Below, piece by piece: positions 1 through 8,450 of a stretch of 31,178 bases of DNA. The number at the start of each line of letters is the position of its first letter. Position 1 is the first letter of the stretch. This DNA comes from a virus: positions 1 through 31,178 of IMG/VR virus record IMGVR_UViG_3300006638_000016. One strand, written 5' to 3'. The position numbers and the translations under genes were made by a program. The notes under the pieces were generated by a model. It was not told the DNA's origin. It did not search any database and saw only the letters and a program-made list of their open reading frames with translations.

Positions 1-808
1 GAATAAGACGAACGTTCCTCAGATTAAGTTTACGCTCTGCCCGGCTAAAATCGAAAAATCTAAAGACTCGAGCTTTGATTACTGGATTGATTTTGAAACT
101 CAGTTTGCGAAAAAACGCATTCGAATCCCCGCGAAGTCTCACAAAAGATTGAATCATTTTCTACGCCAAGGCTGGGAGTTGAATCCCGCCTGTGAACTCG
201 TAAAGCAGAAAAATGGAAACTGGCAGGCGAGAATCTTTGTTCAGAAGGACGTCGCTAAAGCAGAACCTAGGGCCGAGTTCCTCGGCGTTGACGTAGGAAT
301 TACCCACTCCGTATCCCGCTCCGATGGATACTTAGGCGCCGGGCTTAGTAAAGTAATCAAACAATTTAGATTAAAGAACGCGGAGCGTCGTCGGCAAAGC
401 CACGAATATCCGACTCTAAAAACAAGTGTAAAACAGCGGTTAGATATTGAGGCCCGTAGAGCGGTTGCACGTTGCAAACGCGATGGGCTGAGTCTAGCCG
501 TTGAAAGCCCGAAACGACTGGCGAATTTGAGGAGTGGGAAACTCCAAGGGTGGGCTAGGTCGTACTTAGCAAATCGTGCCACATGCATCGCAGAAGAGGA
601 GGGTATCTGGGTTGATTACGTAAATCCAGCCTACTCATCTCAGACTTGCGCTTCATGTGGTAATCGCGATAGGCTGAGTCGAGTGAAATTGGTATTTAAA
701 TGTACCGCCTGCGGAAGCAGGACCCACGCGGACATCAACGCGGCGCGGGTGATAGCTCAAAGGGCCCGGAGTAATTCAGGCTCCGTTATCACACTTGTTG
801 TGGTATGA
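1..808 (+). CDS. tnpB: TnpB-type RNA-guided nuclease (IS200/IS605 OrfB family), 5' truncated by window edge
   Basis: The frame is open from base 2, so the gene starts left of the window and about 268 C-terminal residues are visible. The family comprises RNA-guided DNA nucleases encoded by IS200/IS605 and IS607 elements, ancestral to Cas12. Seen here: a basic beta-rich stretch, then the RuvC-like motifs LGVDVG (first Asp), LAVESP (Glu) and HADINAA (last Asp), with a four-Cys zinc ribbon CASCG...CTACG between the last two. All three acidic catalytic residues are present, so it is not an obviously dead, repressor-type derivative. A short inverted repeat, CGGAG/CTCCG (767-771 and 781-785), lies at the 3' end of the coding region. 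The next gene begins 13 nt after the stop, leaving no room for a normal element right end. No tnpA is seen. An internal TTG at 149 is only an apparent start. The family call is firm; activity is not known. Confidence 0.88.
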   Translation, partial: NKTNVPQIKFTLCPAKIEKSKDSSFDYWIDFETQFAKKRIRIPAKSHKRLNHFLRQGWELNPACELVKQKNGNWQARIFVQKDVAKAEPRAEFLGVDVGITHSVSRSDGYLGAGLSKVIKQFRLKNAERRRQSHEYPTLKTSVKQRLDIEARRAVARCKRDGLSLAVESPKRLANLRSGKLQGWARSYLANRATCIAEEEGIWVDYVNPAYSSQTCASCGNRDRLSRVKLVFKCTACGSRTHADINAARVIAQRARSNSGSVITLVVV

Positions 809-821
809 TTTTTCCTGCGAT

Positions 822-1307
822 ATGAAAATTCATTGCAAATACGACGCTCTCGTCGATCCAAAATCTTTAAAAAACCATCCCAAGAATCACAATTTGCATT
901 CGAGCGATCAAATCGAACGCCTTGGAAAACTCTACGAGTTCCACGGCATCCGTCATCCCATTATCGTTTCAAAACTCTCTGGCTATATCGTCGCCGGACA
1001 CGGCAGAAAAGAGACTGCGCTCAAAAAAGGGATGAAACAATTCCCCGTCGTCTATCAAGAATTTGCCGACAAAGACGCCGAGTATGCATTCCTCCAAGCA
1101 GACAACGCCATCGCTCTTTGGGCAGAGCTTGACTTGAACGCCATTCGCCTTGATCTCCCCGAACTCGCGGATGATTTCAACTTGGATTATTTAGGAATTA
1201 AAAGTTTCGCCATTGACCAAAATACCGACGAAGAAATTAAAGAGAAAGAAGTGGACGAAACCCTAGAGGTTTCACGCGAGTGTCCGAGTTGTGGCTATGA
1301 GTGGTAA
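822..1307 (+). CDS. ParB/Srx-fold N-terminal domain protein
   Basis: A 161-residue protein starting at ATG 822, 13 nt after the tnpB stop; a longer reading from TTG 795 would overlap tnpB and adds nothing family-like. Residues 1-100 match the ParB-like nuclease/CTPase fold common in phages: the opening LVDPKSLKNHPKNHN, then YIVAGHGRKETALKKG (about 55-70) with the GHGR box, then QADNAIAL (92-99). The C terminus ends in CPSCGYEW, a single Cys-x-x-Cys pair resembling half of a zinc ribbon. In many phages this domain lies beside, or is fused to, a DNA methylase; here a methyltransferase follows immediately and overlaps the end. The role is unproven: DNA binding or nicking linked to modification or packaging is an inference. 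It is not a partition ParB, because the central HTH region is absent. Confidence 0.75.
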   Translation: MKIHCKYDALVDPKSLKNHPKNHNLHSSDQIERLGKLYEFHGIRHPIIVSKLSGYIVAGHGRKETALKKGMKQFPVVYQEFADKDAEYAFLQADNAIALWAELDLNAIRLDLPELADDFNLDYLGIKSFAIDQNTDEEIKEKEVDETLEVSRECPSCGYEW

Positions 1308-2208
1308 ACCCACGGTTATTTCAACCTTTTGCGGGACAGGGGGAAGCTCACTTGGCTACCACTGGGCCGGATTTGAAGAACGTCTTGCTATTGACTTTGA
1401 CGACCATGCTGTTGAATGTTTTAAGCTAAACTTTCCTAATGTCCCCGTTTGGAAGCGGTCAGTTACCGAAGTCACCGGGCAAGAGATTTTAGACTTCTGT
1501 AAAATTAAAAAGGGGGAGCTTGACGTTTTTGACGGTTCACCTCCTTGCCAAGGATTCTCAACTGCCGGAAAACGACAAGTCAAAGACTCACGAAATGATT
1601 TATTTAAACACTACGTCAGGCTTATTCATGAGCTTGAACCAAAAGTGTTCGTCATGGAAAACGTGTCAGGAATGATTAAGGGAACTATGAAAGGAAAATT
1701 CATAGAAATCTTAAAAACCCTAAAAGCAGAAAACTACCACGTTAAGTGTAAACTCATGAACGCTATGTATTATGGAGTTCCTCAATCCAGACAGCGGCTT
1801 ATTTTTATTGGGGTTAGAAAAGATTTAAATAAAGAACCCATATTCCCAAAACCATCAGTTAAAAAAATTATAACTCTTAATAGTCTTTTACCTCATGTAA
1901 CTTCACATTCTCGCGGTCAGTTTGATAAAAAATTTAAATCTTCAAATACCCCCGCTTACACGATAACAAAAACAGCAAGTATGGAGTTTATAGTTTCGGG
2001 TAAAAAGAGAAAACCTTTCATTGAAGAGATTCTAGTTTTAGCCTCGTTCCCTGAAAACTGGAAATTATTAGGTTCATATAATGACAGATATGCACGCATA
2101 GGAAACGCTGTGATGCCTAAATTTATGCAAGCCATTGCTGAAACAATTAAAGTTGAAATCTTAGAAAATAACGAAACACAAACGAAAAAAAGGAATAAAG
2201 TTGGGTAA
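1297..2208 (+). CDS. dcm: C5-cytosine-specific DNA methyltransferase
   Basis: A 303-residue enzyme that transfers a methyl group from S-adenosylmethionine to carbon 5 of cytosine. Motifs appear in family order: motif I STFCGTGGSS, motif IV DGSPPCQGFSTAGKR with the catalytic Cys of PCQ (about residue 84), motif VI MENVSGM, motif VIII YYGVPQSRQRLIFIG, and motif X YARIGNAVMP near the end. The target-recognition region between VIII and IX is short, so the enzyme is at the small end of its family. ATG 1297 was chosen; GTG 1291 in frame is possible, and both overlap the ParB-fold gene. No restriction endonuclease is adjacent, so self-protection against host restriction is the likeliest role (inference). 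The 3' third (from about 1850) is visibly richer in A and T than the flanking terminase genes, suggesting separate acquisition. Confidence 0.93.
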   Translation: MSGKPTVISTFCGTGGSSLGYHWAGFEERLAIDFDDHAVECFKLNFPNVPVWKRSVTEVTGQEILDFCKIKKGELDVFDGSPPCQGFSTAGKRQVKDSRNDLFKHYVRLIHELEPKVFVMENVSGMIKGTMKGKFIEILKTLKAENYHVKCKLMNAMYYGVPQSRQRLIFIGVRKDLNKEPIFPKPSVKKIITLNSLLPHVTSHSRGQFDKKFKSSNTPAYTITKTASMEFIVSGKKRKPFIEEILVLASFPENWKLLGSYNDRYARIGNAVMPKFMQAIAETIKVEILENNETQTKKRNKVG

Positions 2209-2599
2209 CACAAAACCAACCAATCCTAAAAAATTTCAAAAGGGAAACTGCGCAAACCCGCGCGGAGCCGGTGCGCACAACAAAGAAGTGAAAGTCATTC
2301 GCCGACTCACACACGATGACATCGCTGAGATCGGCTCGCTGATTCTCGACGGCAACGTAGAAAAATTAAAAGAGATTCAGACGAATCCCGCAACCACCGT
2401 TCTTAAAGTGTGGATGTGTAGCGTCGCGATTAAGGCCATTAACAAGGGCGACGCGCAGGCGCTCAACGCGCTCCTCGATAGAATCGTAGGCAAGCCCAAA
2501 GAATCTCTCAATCTCGTCTCGACAGTAATCTCTGCCAACACAGAAATTAATCTCAATCAATTCCTTGAGTTTAAAAAACAATTCAAAGATGAATACTGA
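2201..2599 (+). CDS. terminase small subunit-like protein (DUF5681-type)
   Basis: A 132-residue protein starting at TTG 2201, supported by AGGA about seven bases upstream; it overlaps the methyltransferase by 8 nt and the large terminase by 11 nt. The N terminus [18 protein letters not shown] resembles the DUF5681 signature FxxGxxGNPxG, and the end of the helical part, [15 protein letters not shown], is also typical of that family, which often sits directly before TerL. The small subunit recognises phage DNA and starts packaging. The assignment rests on this partial motif match plus position; no clear helix-turn-helix is evident by eye. Confidence 0.65.
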   Translation: MGNTKPTNPKKFQKGNCANPRGAGAHNKEVKVIRRLTHDDIAEIGSLILDGNVEKLKEIQTNPATTVLKVWMCSVAIKAINKGDAQALNALLDRIVGKPKESLNLVSTVISANTEINLNQFLEFKKQFKDEY

Positions 2600-4097
2600 A
2601 CTGCTCCGTTACGAGCTCTCCACAGATCATCTCTCCTTCTCGCGCTACTTTTTTAAACACAGACAGAATATTAAATTTAGAATCAACTGGCATCATAGAT
2701 TAATATCCGATGTCATTGAGGACGTCATCCAAGGTCGAAAAAAGAAGGTTGTCATCAATGTCGCACCGGGGAGTTCGAAGACCGAACTTGTCGTAATCAA
2801 TTTGATTGCTCGCGGGCTTGCGATTAATCCACGGGCGCGTTTTTTACATCTCTCGTATTCGGATGACTTGGCGCTACTGAACTCTCAAACTGCCCGAGAC
2901 CTGATCATGAGCGAAGAATACCAAGCCCTTTGGCCGCTGAAGATCTCGGACGATACGAAATCAAAGAAGCGGTGGAATATCGAGATTGACGGAAAACTCG
3001 CGGGCGGTGTATACGCGACTTCGCTCAATGGACAAGTCACCGGATTCCGCGCAGGGCATATGGAGCCTGGTTTTCAGGGCATTTTATGCATCGACGATCC
3101 CTGTAAAAGTGACGATGCATTCTCAAAACCGAAGCTCGAGCAAGCCAATCGCAGGCTTCTCACCACGGTGAAGTCGCGGCTCGCTAATCCCGATATCCCG
3201 ATCATCCTCATCATGCAGCGCATTGCCGAGAACGATCCCGTCGGATTTATTAAACAAGGAAACTTAGGAGACGACTGGCATCACGTCGTCATTCCGGCCG
3301 TCATCGATGACGCCTACGTCGCCTCGCTTGATCCCAAATACCAAAAGCTCATCGAGCGAGACGGCGAGGGGAGATTCTCCTATTGGCCGTACAAGGAACC
3401 GTTAGCCGAGCTTTTAAAAATGGAGCAAGGCGGGGCCGAAGGCTCAGGCGGTGCCCGCATCTCGCGCCACGTCTTTGCGTCTCAGTACCAACAGAGCCCG
3501 ACTGCGATGGGAGGGAACCTCATCAAGAGCGAGTGGTTCGGAAAATACACGGTCCTTCCAAAAATCAAGTACCGCATGATCTTCGTTGATACCGCCATGA
3601 AGACCAAAGAGCGAAACGATTTCTCTGTATTCGGGTGCTACGGCCTGGGAGAAGATCACAAGGTCTATCTTCTCGACCAACTGCGAGGAAAGTTCGAAGC
3701 ACCTGAGTTAGAAAATCGCGCCATCGCGTTTTGGAATAAACAGAAGGGCGCGTCAGTCGAAACGCTAGGACAGTTGAGACGCATGGTGGTTGAAGATAAG
3801 GCGAGCGGCACGGGGCTCATTCAAAAGATTAAGACGATGAACCAGATCCCCGTCTTAGGTGTCGAGCGCACGAAGGACAAACTCACCCGAGTCATGGACG
3901 TGGTCGGATACATCGAAAGCGGTGTCGTCTCCATTCCTCTAGACGCTCCATTTACGAACGACTTCCTCTCCGAGTGCGAATCCTTTACGGCCGACGACTC
4001 ACACGCCCACGACGATCAAGTCGACGTCCTCTGTGACGCGATTACCCATTTAGCGACTCCTCAGAATCGGCTCGAGACCTGGAAGAAACTGATTTGA
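2589..4097 (+). CDS. terL: terminase large subunit (packaging ATPase and nuclease)
   Basis: A 502-residue motor that pumps DNA into the prohead and cuts it. ATG 2589 is preferred over TTG 2565 because it overlaps the small-subunit stop by only 11 nt. N-terminal ATPase domain: Walker A APGSSKT (residues 59-65), Walker B ILCIDDP (165-171), and a putative coupling motif ILIMQR (206-211). C-terminal RNase H-like nuclease domain: FVDTAMKTK with Asp334, VEDKASGTG with Glu402, and HAHDDQVD with Asp475 and Asp476. All expected catalytic groups are intact and the length is normal. The C-terminal domain resembles the family often annotated as phage uncharacterised protein C-terminal (TIGR01630). The packaging strategy (cos or pac) cannot be read from this alone. 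Confidence 0.95.
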   Translation: MNTELLRYELSTDHLSFSRYFFKHRQNIKFRINWHHRLISDVIEDVIQGRKKKVVINVAPGSSKTELVVINLIARGLAINPRARFLHLSYSDDLALLNSQTARDLIMSEEYQALWPLKISDDTKSKKRWNIEIDGKLAGGVYATSLNGQVTGFRAGHMEPGFQGILCIDDPCKSDDAFSKPKLEQANRRLLTTVKSRLANPDIPIILIMQRIAENDPVGFIKQGNLGDDWHHVVIPAVIDDAYVASLDPKYQKLIERDGEGRFSYWPYKEPLAELLKMEQGGAEGSGGARISRHVFASQYQQSPTAMGGNLIKSEWFGKYTVLPKIKYRMIFVDTAMKTKERNDFSVFGCYGLGEDHKVYLLDQLRGKFEAPELENRAIAFWNKQKGASVETLGQLRRMVVEDKASGTGLIQKIKTMNQIPVLGVERTKDKLTRVMDVVGYIESGVVSIPLDAPFTNDFLSECESFTADDSHAHDDQVDVLCDAITHLATPQNRLETWKKLI

Positions 4098-4135
4098 ATT
4101 TGTAAGAACTCGAAAACTCATTTAAGGTATTCCCT

Positions 4136-5797
4136 ATGGCCCAAAATAAACCTTCCGCGATTTTCGACACGACCGACAAGAAGCCTACGAAAGTAGACGA
4201 CGGATTTCGGAACTTCGCGGCCAAGTTAGGAGTCTCGCCTCAGGGAGAGATTGGGAATAATCTTCTTTCGAAGGGTCACTATAATTTTAATCTCGTCACG
4301 CGTAACCGCGTTCAATTAGAAGCCGCCTACCGGGGTTCTTGGATCGTCGGTCAAGTCATTGACACCATCGCCAAAGACATGACCCGCGAGGGAATCCAGA
4401 TCACCACCAACGAAGATCCCGAGAACGTGGATGTCGTTCAAGCGGGTCTTAGGCGTCTAAAGTTCTGGTCGTCCGCCTGCGATACGATTAAGTGGGGAAG
4501 ACTTTACGGTGGCGCGTGTGGAGTGATGCAGGTTCGCGGGCAAGAGGATCTCTCCATCCCCATCGATATTGAGAAAGTCCAAAAGGGAGACTTCCTAGGC
4601 TTAGCCGTCTATGACCGCTGGCAGCTTTATCCCGCCTTAGACAAGCTGATTAACTCAGGCCCTGATATCGGTTTGCCTGAATACTACGATATCGTTTTAG
4701 GTTCGAACTTAAATGACCCGGGCATGGAGCCCGGCGGTCAACAGACGACTAACGCCAACGGTCGCGTGAGAGTCCATCACTCCCGGTGTCTTCGCAATAT
4801 CGGGATTCAACTCCCGTTCTGGCAAGCGATCACCGAGATGATGTGGGGCGAATCGGTTCTCGAGCGCATGTGGGACCGTCTCATTGAGTTTGATACGGCA
4901 ACCTCTTCGGCAGGTGGCTTGATCTTCCGCGCTCAACTCAGGACGGTCGGGATCGACGGGCTTCGCGAAATCTTAGCCGCAGGTGGTGAGGCTCAAGAGG
5001 CGCTCGTCGCTCAGTTCGAATACATGCGCCAATTTCAAGACAACGAAGGGATCACTCTCCTCGATAAGAATGACGTGTTCGCCTCGACCGCGTACTCGTT
5101 TGCGGGCTTATCGGACATGCTCATTCAATTCGGGCAACAAGTCTCAGGCTCCGCTGAGATCCCGCTTGTTCGTTTATTTGGTCAATCGCCTGCCGGAATG
5201 AACGCGACCGGTGATAGCGATATTCGTCTTTACTACGACGGGATCTTGGCCAAACAGGAAGCCGACATGCGCAATTTTATCGAGAAGGCGCTTAAGGTCG
5301 CGTGGCGTTCTTTCACGGGACAAGACGCACCCGGTGATCTTGAGTTTCAGTTCGTCCCTCTCTGGCAGATGTCAGCCATCGACAAGGCGAATATTGCGAA
5401 GCTCAACACGGATACGATTATCGAGGCACACGACGCGGGAGCGATTTCTACAGCGGTGATGATGAAAGAGCTCAAGCAATCGTCCGGTGAGTCAGGACTT
5501 TTCACTCATATTACGGACGAAGAGATCGACGAGGCCGAGAACGAAGAGCCCCCGATGCCGGAAGCTGAGGCCCCCGCACCCGAGGCGTCTCCCGCGGGAA
5601 CACCGGGCGAGGGACCAGCCGAGCCGAAAGCGCCGGCCCTCATTAAAAAGAGCGGCGACTCCGCGTGGTCGAAAATCCGCAAGTGGCTCTCTCGCGACCA
5701 GGTCACGGTGAAGATCGTGCCCCCCGCGCCCGCGAAGAAGCCCGTCAAACGAATGACTGCGGATCAAAAGAAGATCAAAGATTTCCTCCATGGCTAA
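4136..5797 (+). CDS. portal protein (DUF1073 family)
   Basis: A 553-residue portal subunit that would form the dodecameric DNA entry ring at one capsid vertex. The start ATG 4136 has AAGG eight bases upstream. The sequence resembles DUF1073 portals: LEAAYRGSWIVGQVIDTIAKDMTREG near residue 65, IKWGRLYGGACGVMQ, a central crown with RVHHSRCLRNIG, and a stem and wing region ending in VPLWQMSAIDKANIAK. The last 90 residues are a Pro/Ala/Glu-rich linker followed by a basic tail. Some databases label the family Acb1-like because certain members are fused to an anti-CBASS phosphoesterase domain; no such domain or HxT pair is seen here. It follows terL after 38 nt and overlaps the next head gene by 8 nt. 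Confidence 0.88.
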   Translation: MAQNKPSAIFDTTDKKPTKVDDGFRNFAAKLGVSPQGEIGNNLLSKGHYNFNLVTRNRVQLEAAYRGSWIVGQVIDTIAKDMTREGIQITTNEDPENVDVVQAGLRRLKFWSSACDTIKWGRLYGGACGVMQVRGQEDLSIPIDIEKVQKGDFLGLAVYDRWQLYPALDKLINSGPDIGLPEYYDIVLGSNLNDPGMEPGGQQTTNANGRVRVHHSRCLRNIGIQLPFWQAITEMMWGESVLERMWDRLIEFDTATSSAGGLIFRAQLRTVGIDGLREILAAGGEAQEALVAQFEYMRQFQDNEGITLLDKNDVFASTAYSFAGLSDMLIQFGQQVSGSAEIPLVRLFGQSPAGMNATGDSDIRLYYDGILAKQEADMRNFIEKALKVAWRSFTGQDAPGDLEFQFVPLWQMSAIDKANIAKLNTDTIIEAHDAGAISTAVMMKELKQSSGESGLFTHITDEEIDEAENEEPPMPEAEAPAPEASPAGTPGEGPAEPKAPALIKKSGDSAWSKIRKWLSRDQVTVKIVPPAPAKKPVKRMTADQKKIKDFLHG

Positions 5798-6521
5798 AAA
5801 GCCTCAGCACTTTAAACCGAGCGTTTCGGCAGAGACTCAGTTTTCAAGAGCGCTTAGAAAAGTGGGGCGCGCGTCCGGGCATATCGTCGAGGCACACGTC
5901 GACGGGCACAAGCTCACCGACGAGCCGGGGATGCAAAAAGCCTTAAAGGATTATTCAAAATTAATTGAACCGTGGGCGACGCGTCAGTCGGCGAAGATGC
6001 TCGAGAAAGTCTCCACCTCCAACCGCAAGAGTTATAAAAAGAAAGCCAAGTCCTTAGGAACGAAGCTTAGGCTTGAGCTCACCGAATCGGACGTGGGGGA
6101 CGTTGCGTTCGCACTCATGACCGAACAGGTCTCTTTAATTAAATCGATTCCTCTTCGAGCGGGCTTAAGAGCTCAAGAGCTCGCACGCGAGGCGGTCTTG
6201 AATGGAACGCGAGCGAGCGAGATCGCAGAGGAGCTTCAACGAACGACCCAGGTGAGCGAGTCGACCGCCAACCTCATCGCACGCACGGAGGTCGCGAAAG
6301 CAAACGCGTCATTTACGGAAGCGCGCGCACTGAACGTTGGCGCGACTCACTACGAGTGGGTTGCGACCATGGATGAGGCCACGAGACCTTCTCATAAGAA
6401 GATGAACGGGAAAATATGTGACTACGCCAATCCCCCCGAGGTTGAGAAGGGCAAGCACTACAACCCCGGAGAGATCTATAATTGCAGATGCTACGCGTCA
6501 CCCATTCTTCCAGAAGATTAA
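5790..6521 (+). CDS. minor head protein, Mu F / SPP1 gp7 family
   Basis: A 243-residue head morphogenesis protein, normally present in few copies and associated with the portal. The C-terminal signature is clear: LIARTEVAK (162-170), TRPSHKKMNGK (198-208) and the final YNCRCYASP (230-238), with the conserved Asn-Cys-Arg-Cys. The N-terminal half is helical and basic. The start ATG 5790 overlaps the portal gene by 8 nt, as is common for this pair. Members of the family sometimes carry toxin domains at the C terminus; none is present here. Confidence 0.88.
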   Translation: MAKKPQHFKPSVSAETQFSRALRKVGRASGHIVEAHVDGHKLTDEPGMQKALKDYSKLIEPWATRQSAKMLEKVSTSNRKSYKKKAKSLGTKLRLELTESDVGDVAFALMTEQVSLIKSIPLRAGLRAQELAREAVLNGTRASEIAEELQRTTQVSESTANLIARTEVAKANASFTEARALNVGATHYEWVATMDEATRPSHKKMNGKICDYANPPEVEKGKHYNPGEIYNCRCYASPILPED

Positions 6522-6618
6522 ATGTGCTTCCAAGATCCTGAATTTGAAGACTGAGAGAATTTAATTCTTGTAAAATAATTAAAACGACCTAGTTTAGAGA
6601 GAAGGAGAAAATTTTAAA

Positions 6619-7308
6619 ATGGCACTACCCAAGTTAATCATGAAGAATCAATTCGGCGAACAGTCGAATAATTACATTCTCGCCGGGTCTGATCAGATTG
6701 ATATTAATTTCGTGGTGGATAGCGCCAACGGAAACGGTCTCGGAACTCGCTCGCTGAAAAGCGCGAGTCTTTTCGCAAACGGTGGCGCAGCTGCCGTGTA
6801 CATGCATACCTCGGCTACTCCCGCCGCAGGCAACCCCAACCCAGCCGTGGGTCTCATCAAAGTGGTTTTCGCAAAAGCTTACGCCGGATACGTCGGCGGT
6901 TACGCCGGATTCGTCTCTCCCGTCTCGGGATCTGCCGTGACTTCCACCACCGCAGGACTTGCCTACACGATCGTCTCTCTCGGAACGACAACGCTTGCTC
7001 AGTGGGTAGCCGCAGGCCTCGATATCGGTGAAACTCCTGCCGTTGGATCCACTTTCATCGCCATCGCAACGGGAGCAATTGGTGGAACGGGCGCAGTTGA
7101 AGTGCCTGCCACAAGCGGCTCTGGAATTTCTGAGATCGATGTGATTGGAAATCCAAATCTCTCTATCGGGCTTGCAAGCGGCGGCGTCGTGATTTGCAGG
7201 TGTCTTGCTCCCACCGATGCGAGCACGACGACTCAAATTGCAACCGCTCCCGTAGACGGAACCGTCATCGGAATGCGGTTCGTGATGACGGCTCTCGCGG
7301 GTACTTAA
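6619..7308 (+). CDS. probable head accessory/structural protein, function unknown
   Basis: A 229-residue Gly, Ala, Thr and Val-rich protein with almost no charged residues in its middle, as seen in beta-rich virion proteins. Its strong ribosome binding site (GAAGGAG, about 10 bases before ATG 6619) suggests abundant translation. The central part (AVTSTTAGLAYTIVSLGTTT...GLDIGETPAVGSTFIA) resembles a domain that recurs in phage head proteins next to DUF2213/DUF2184 genes; I recall the pattern but cannot name a family. A decoration or head-fibre role is inferred from composition and location between the minor head protein and the protease. The 97 nt before it are AT-rich and could hold a weak promoter, but no convincing -35/-10 pair was found. 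Confidence 0.6.
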   Translation: MALPKLIMKNQFGEQSNNYILAGSDQIDINFVVDSANGNGLGTRSLKSASLFANGGAAAVYMHTSATPAAGNPNPAVGLIKVVFAKAYAGYVGGYAGFVSPVSGSAVTSTTAGLAYTIVSLGTTTLAQWVAAGLDIGETPAVGSTFIAIATGAIGGTGAVEVPATSGSGISEIDVIGNPNLSIGLASGGVVICRCLAPTDASTTTQIATAPVDGTVIGMRFVMTALAGT

Positions 7309-7313
7309 GCCAG

Positions 7314-8441
7314 GTGGCAAAATACTACACCCCGACCAAGCTATCTGAGAATATCAGAGAGACCCCCGAGGGTTTCCTGCTTTGTTTGAGTGTGCCCATC
7401 GCGCGTACCGGATGGATGGAATACGGGAAGGACGAAACACCGCTCGAAGCCGGTGACGACGGACTCGTTCACATCTACCGGGACCCGAAGGAAGTATTTC
7501 GCACCCAGACGATGGCGTCTTTCGAGGGGAAGTCTTTAACGATTAGACATCCCAATGATTTCGTCTCTCCCGAAAACTGGTCGTATCTCTCCAAGGGGAT
7601 TCTTCAGAATATTCGGAAGTCGAAAGAAAAGGACGAGGACGGAGAAGAAAGCTTGCTCTCGGACATCCTCATCACGGATGCTCAAGCCATCCAGTTGGTA
7701 AAGGCAGGTTTAAGGGAAGTTTCGTGTGGGTACGAAGCAGAGTACGAACAAACGGAGGTCGGGAAGGGTCGTCAGACGAATATCGTTGGCAATCATCTCG
7801 CGCTCGTTGAACAGGGACGCGCGGGATCTTCCTACGCAATTAACGATGAAAAAAGAAAGGGTTCTATGTCGAAGATGATTGAGAAACTAAAAGCAAAATT
7901 CGGCGCCAAAGTCGTAGACGAAGCGATGGCCGAGGGCAAAGAAGGCGAAGGATACGATGAGCTCGTCAAGGCGTGTAAAGATCTGATGGCTAAAGTCGAA
8001 GGCATGTCGAAGCCTAATGACGAAAAGGAAGAGCCTAAGAAAGAAGAAAAGCCTAATGACGAAGAGAAGGAAGAAAAGCCTAAAGACGAAGAGAAGGAAG
8101 AAAAATCCGAAGACGACGACGCTGAAGAAATGAAAATGGAAGAGCGTCTCAAGGCCGTAGAGGCCGCCGTCGCAAAACTGCTCGAGAAAAAAGCAGGCGA
8201 CGAAGACAAGGAAGAAAAATCTGAGGACGACGAAGAAGACGTCACCGAATCAGGCGACGAAGAAGGCGAAGAAGGCGAAGAGTCTCAGAAAAAAGCTAAA
8301 GCTAAGTCAGGCGACAAGAAGAAGACCGGACTCGAAGGCACAAAGAACGTTCAGTCCTTTGGTGAGTTCGATAATAAGTCTGAAGTCATGACGGCTGACA
8401 AAATGAACGAACTCAATGCGGCTCACTGGGCCAGAAAGTAA
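7314..8441 (+). CDS. DUF2213 protein: probable prohead protease with C-terminal scaffold
   Basis: A 375-residue protein starting at GTG 7314 (VAKYYTPTKL), 5 nt after the previous stop; upstream in-frame codons are shadow sequence of that gene. Residues 1-180 match DUF2213: LTIRHPNDFVSPENW (conserved His), LREVSCGYEAEY (conserved Ser and Cys) and NHLALVEQGRAG. That pattern resembles HK97/U35-type prohead proteases, though proteolysis is inferred. Residues 185-375 are a highly charged Glu/Lys/Asp low-complexity region made of EEKPNDEEKEEKPKDEEKEE-like repeats with short coiled-coil segments, typical of scaffolding domains. It sits immediately before the cement and capsid genes, the usual position. 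See the internal start at 7866. Confidence 0.8.
   Translation: MAKYYTPTKLSENIRETPEGFLLCLSVPIARTGWMEYGKDETPLEAGDDGLVHIYRDPKEVFRTQTMASFEGKSLTIRHPNDFVSPENWSYLSKGILQNIRKSKEKDEDGEESLLSDILITDAQAIQLVKAGLREVSCGYEAEYEQTEVGKGRQTNIVGNHLALVEQGRAGSSYAINDEKRKGSMSKMIEKLKAKFGAKVVDEAMAEGKEGEGYDELVKACKDLMAKVEGMSKPNDEKEEPKKEEKPNDEEKEEKPKDEEKEEKSEDDDAEEMKMEERLKAVEAAVAKLLEKKAGDEDKEEKSEDDEEDVTESGDEEGEEGEESQKKAKAKSGDKKKTGLEGTKNVQSFGEFDNKSEVMTADKMNELNAAHWARK
7866..8441 (+). CDS. candidate in-frame nested scaffold protein
   Basis: Within the DUF2213 gene, ATG 7866 is in frame and preceded by GAAAGG with a 5-nt gap, a better ribosome site than that of the full-length gene. The product would be 191 residues (MSKMIEKLKAKFGAK...), containing only the charged, repetitive, coiled-coil-forming part. 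Overlapping protease and scaffold genes sharing one C terminus are established in lambda (C and Nu3), where the short form is made in excess. That this phage does the same is inferred from the site and from the domain boundary falling exactly here. Confidence 0.5.
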   Translation: MSKMIEKLKAKFGAKVVDEAMAEGKEGEGYDELVKACKDLMAKVEGMSKPNDEKEEPKKEEKPNDEEKEEKPKDEEKEEKSEDDDAEEMKMEERLKAVEAAVAKLLEKKAGDEDKEEKSEDDEEDVTESGDEEGEEGEESQKKAKAKSGDKKKTGLEGTKNVQSFGEFDNKSEVMTADKMNELNAAHWARK

Positions 8442-8450
8442 AGGAACACA

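Noticed and set aside
787-821. TATGAT at 804-809 as a -10 box for the ParB-fold gene
   Set aside because: No -35-like hexamer at the right distance; chance occurrence in the end of tnpB is as likely.
5492-5791. Overlapping frames on both strands at the portal 3' end
   Set aside because: All arise from the GC-rich Pro/Ala linker of the portal; none has a start signal.
4136-5797. Possible Acb1-type anti-CBASS phosphoesterase in the portal
   Set aside because: The family label is Acb1-like, but no paired HxT motifs or additional C-terminal domain are present; it reads as an ordinary portal.
6634-7320. 228-codon minus-strand frame opposite the head accessory gene
   Set aside because: Ser/Arg/His/Gly-rich shadow without family features; the plus-strand gene has a strong ribosome site and fits the operon.
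7832-8245. Ser/Phe-rich minus-strand frame
   Set aside because: Antisense of the Glu/Lys/Asp repeats of the scaffold; low complexity is inherited.
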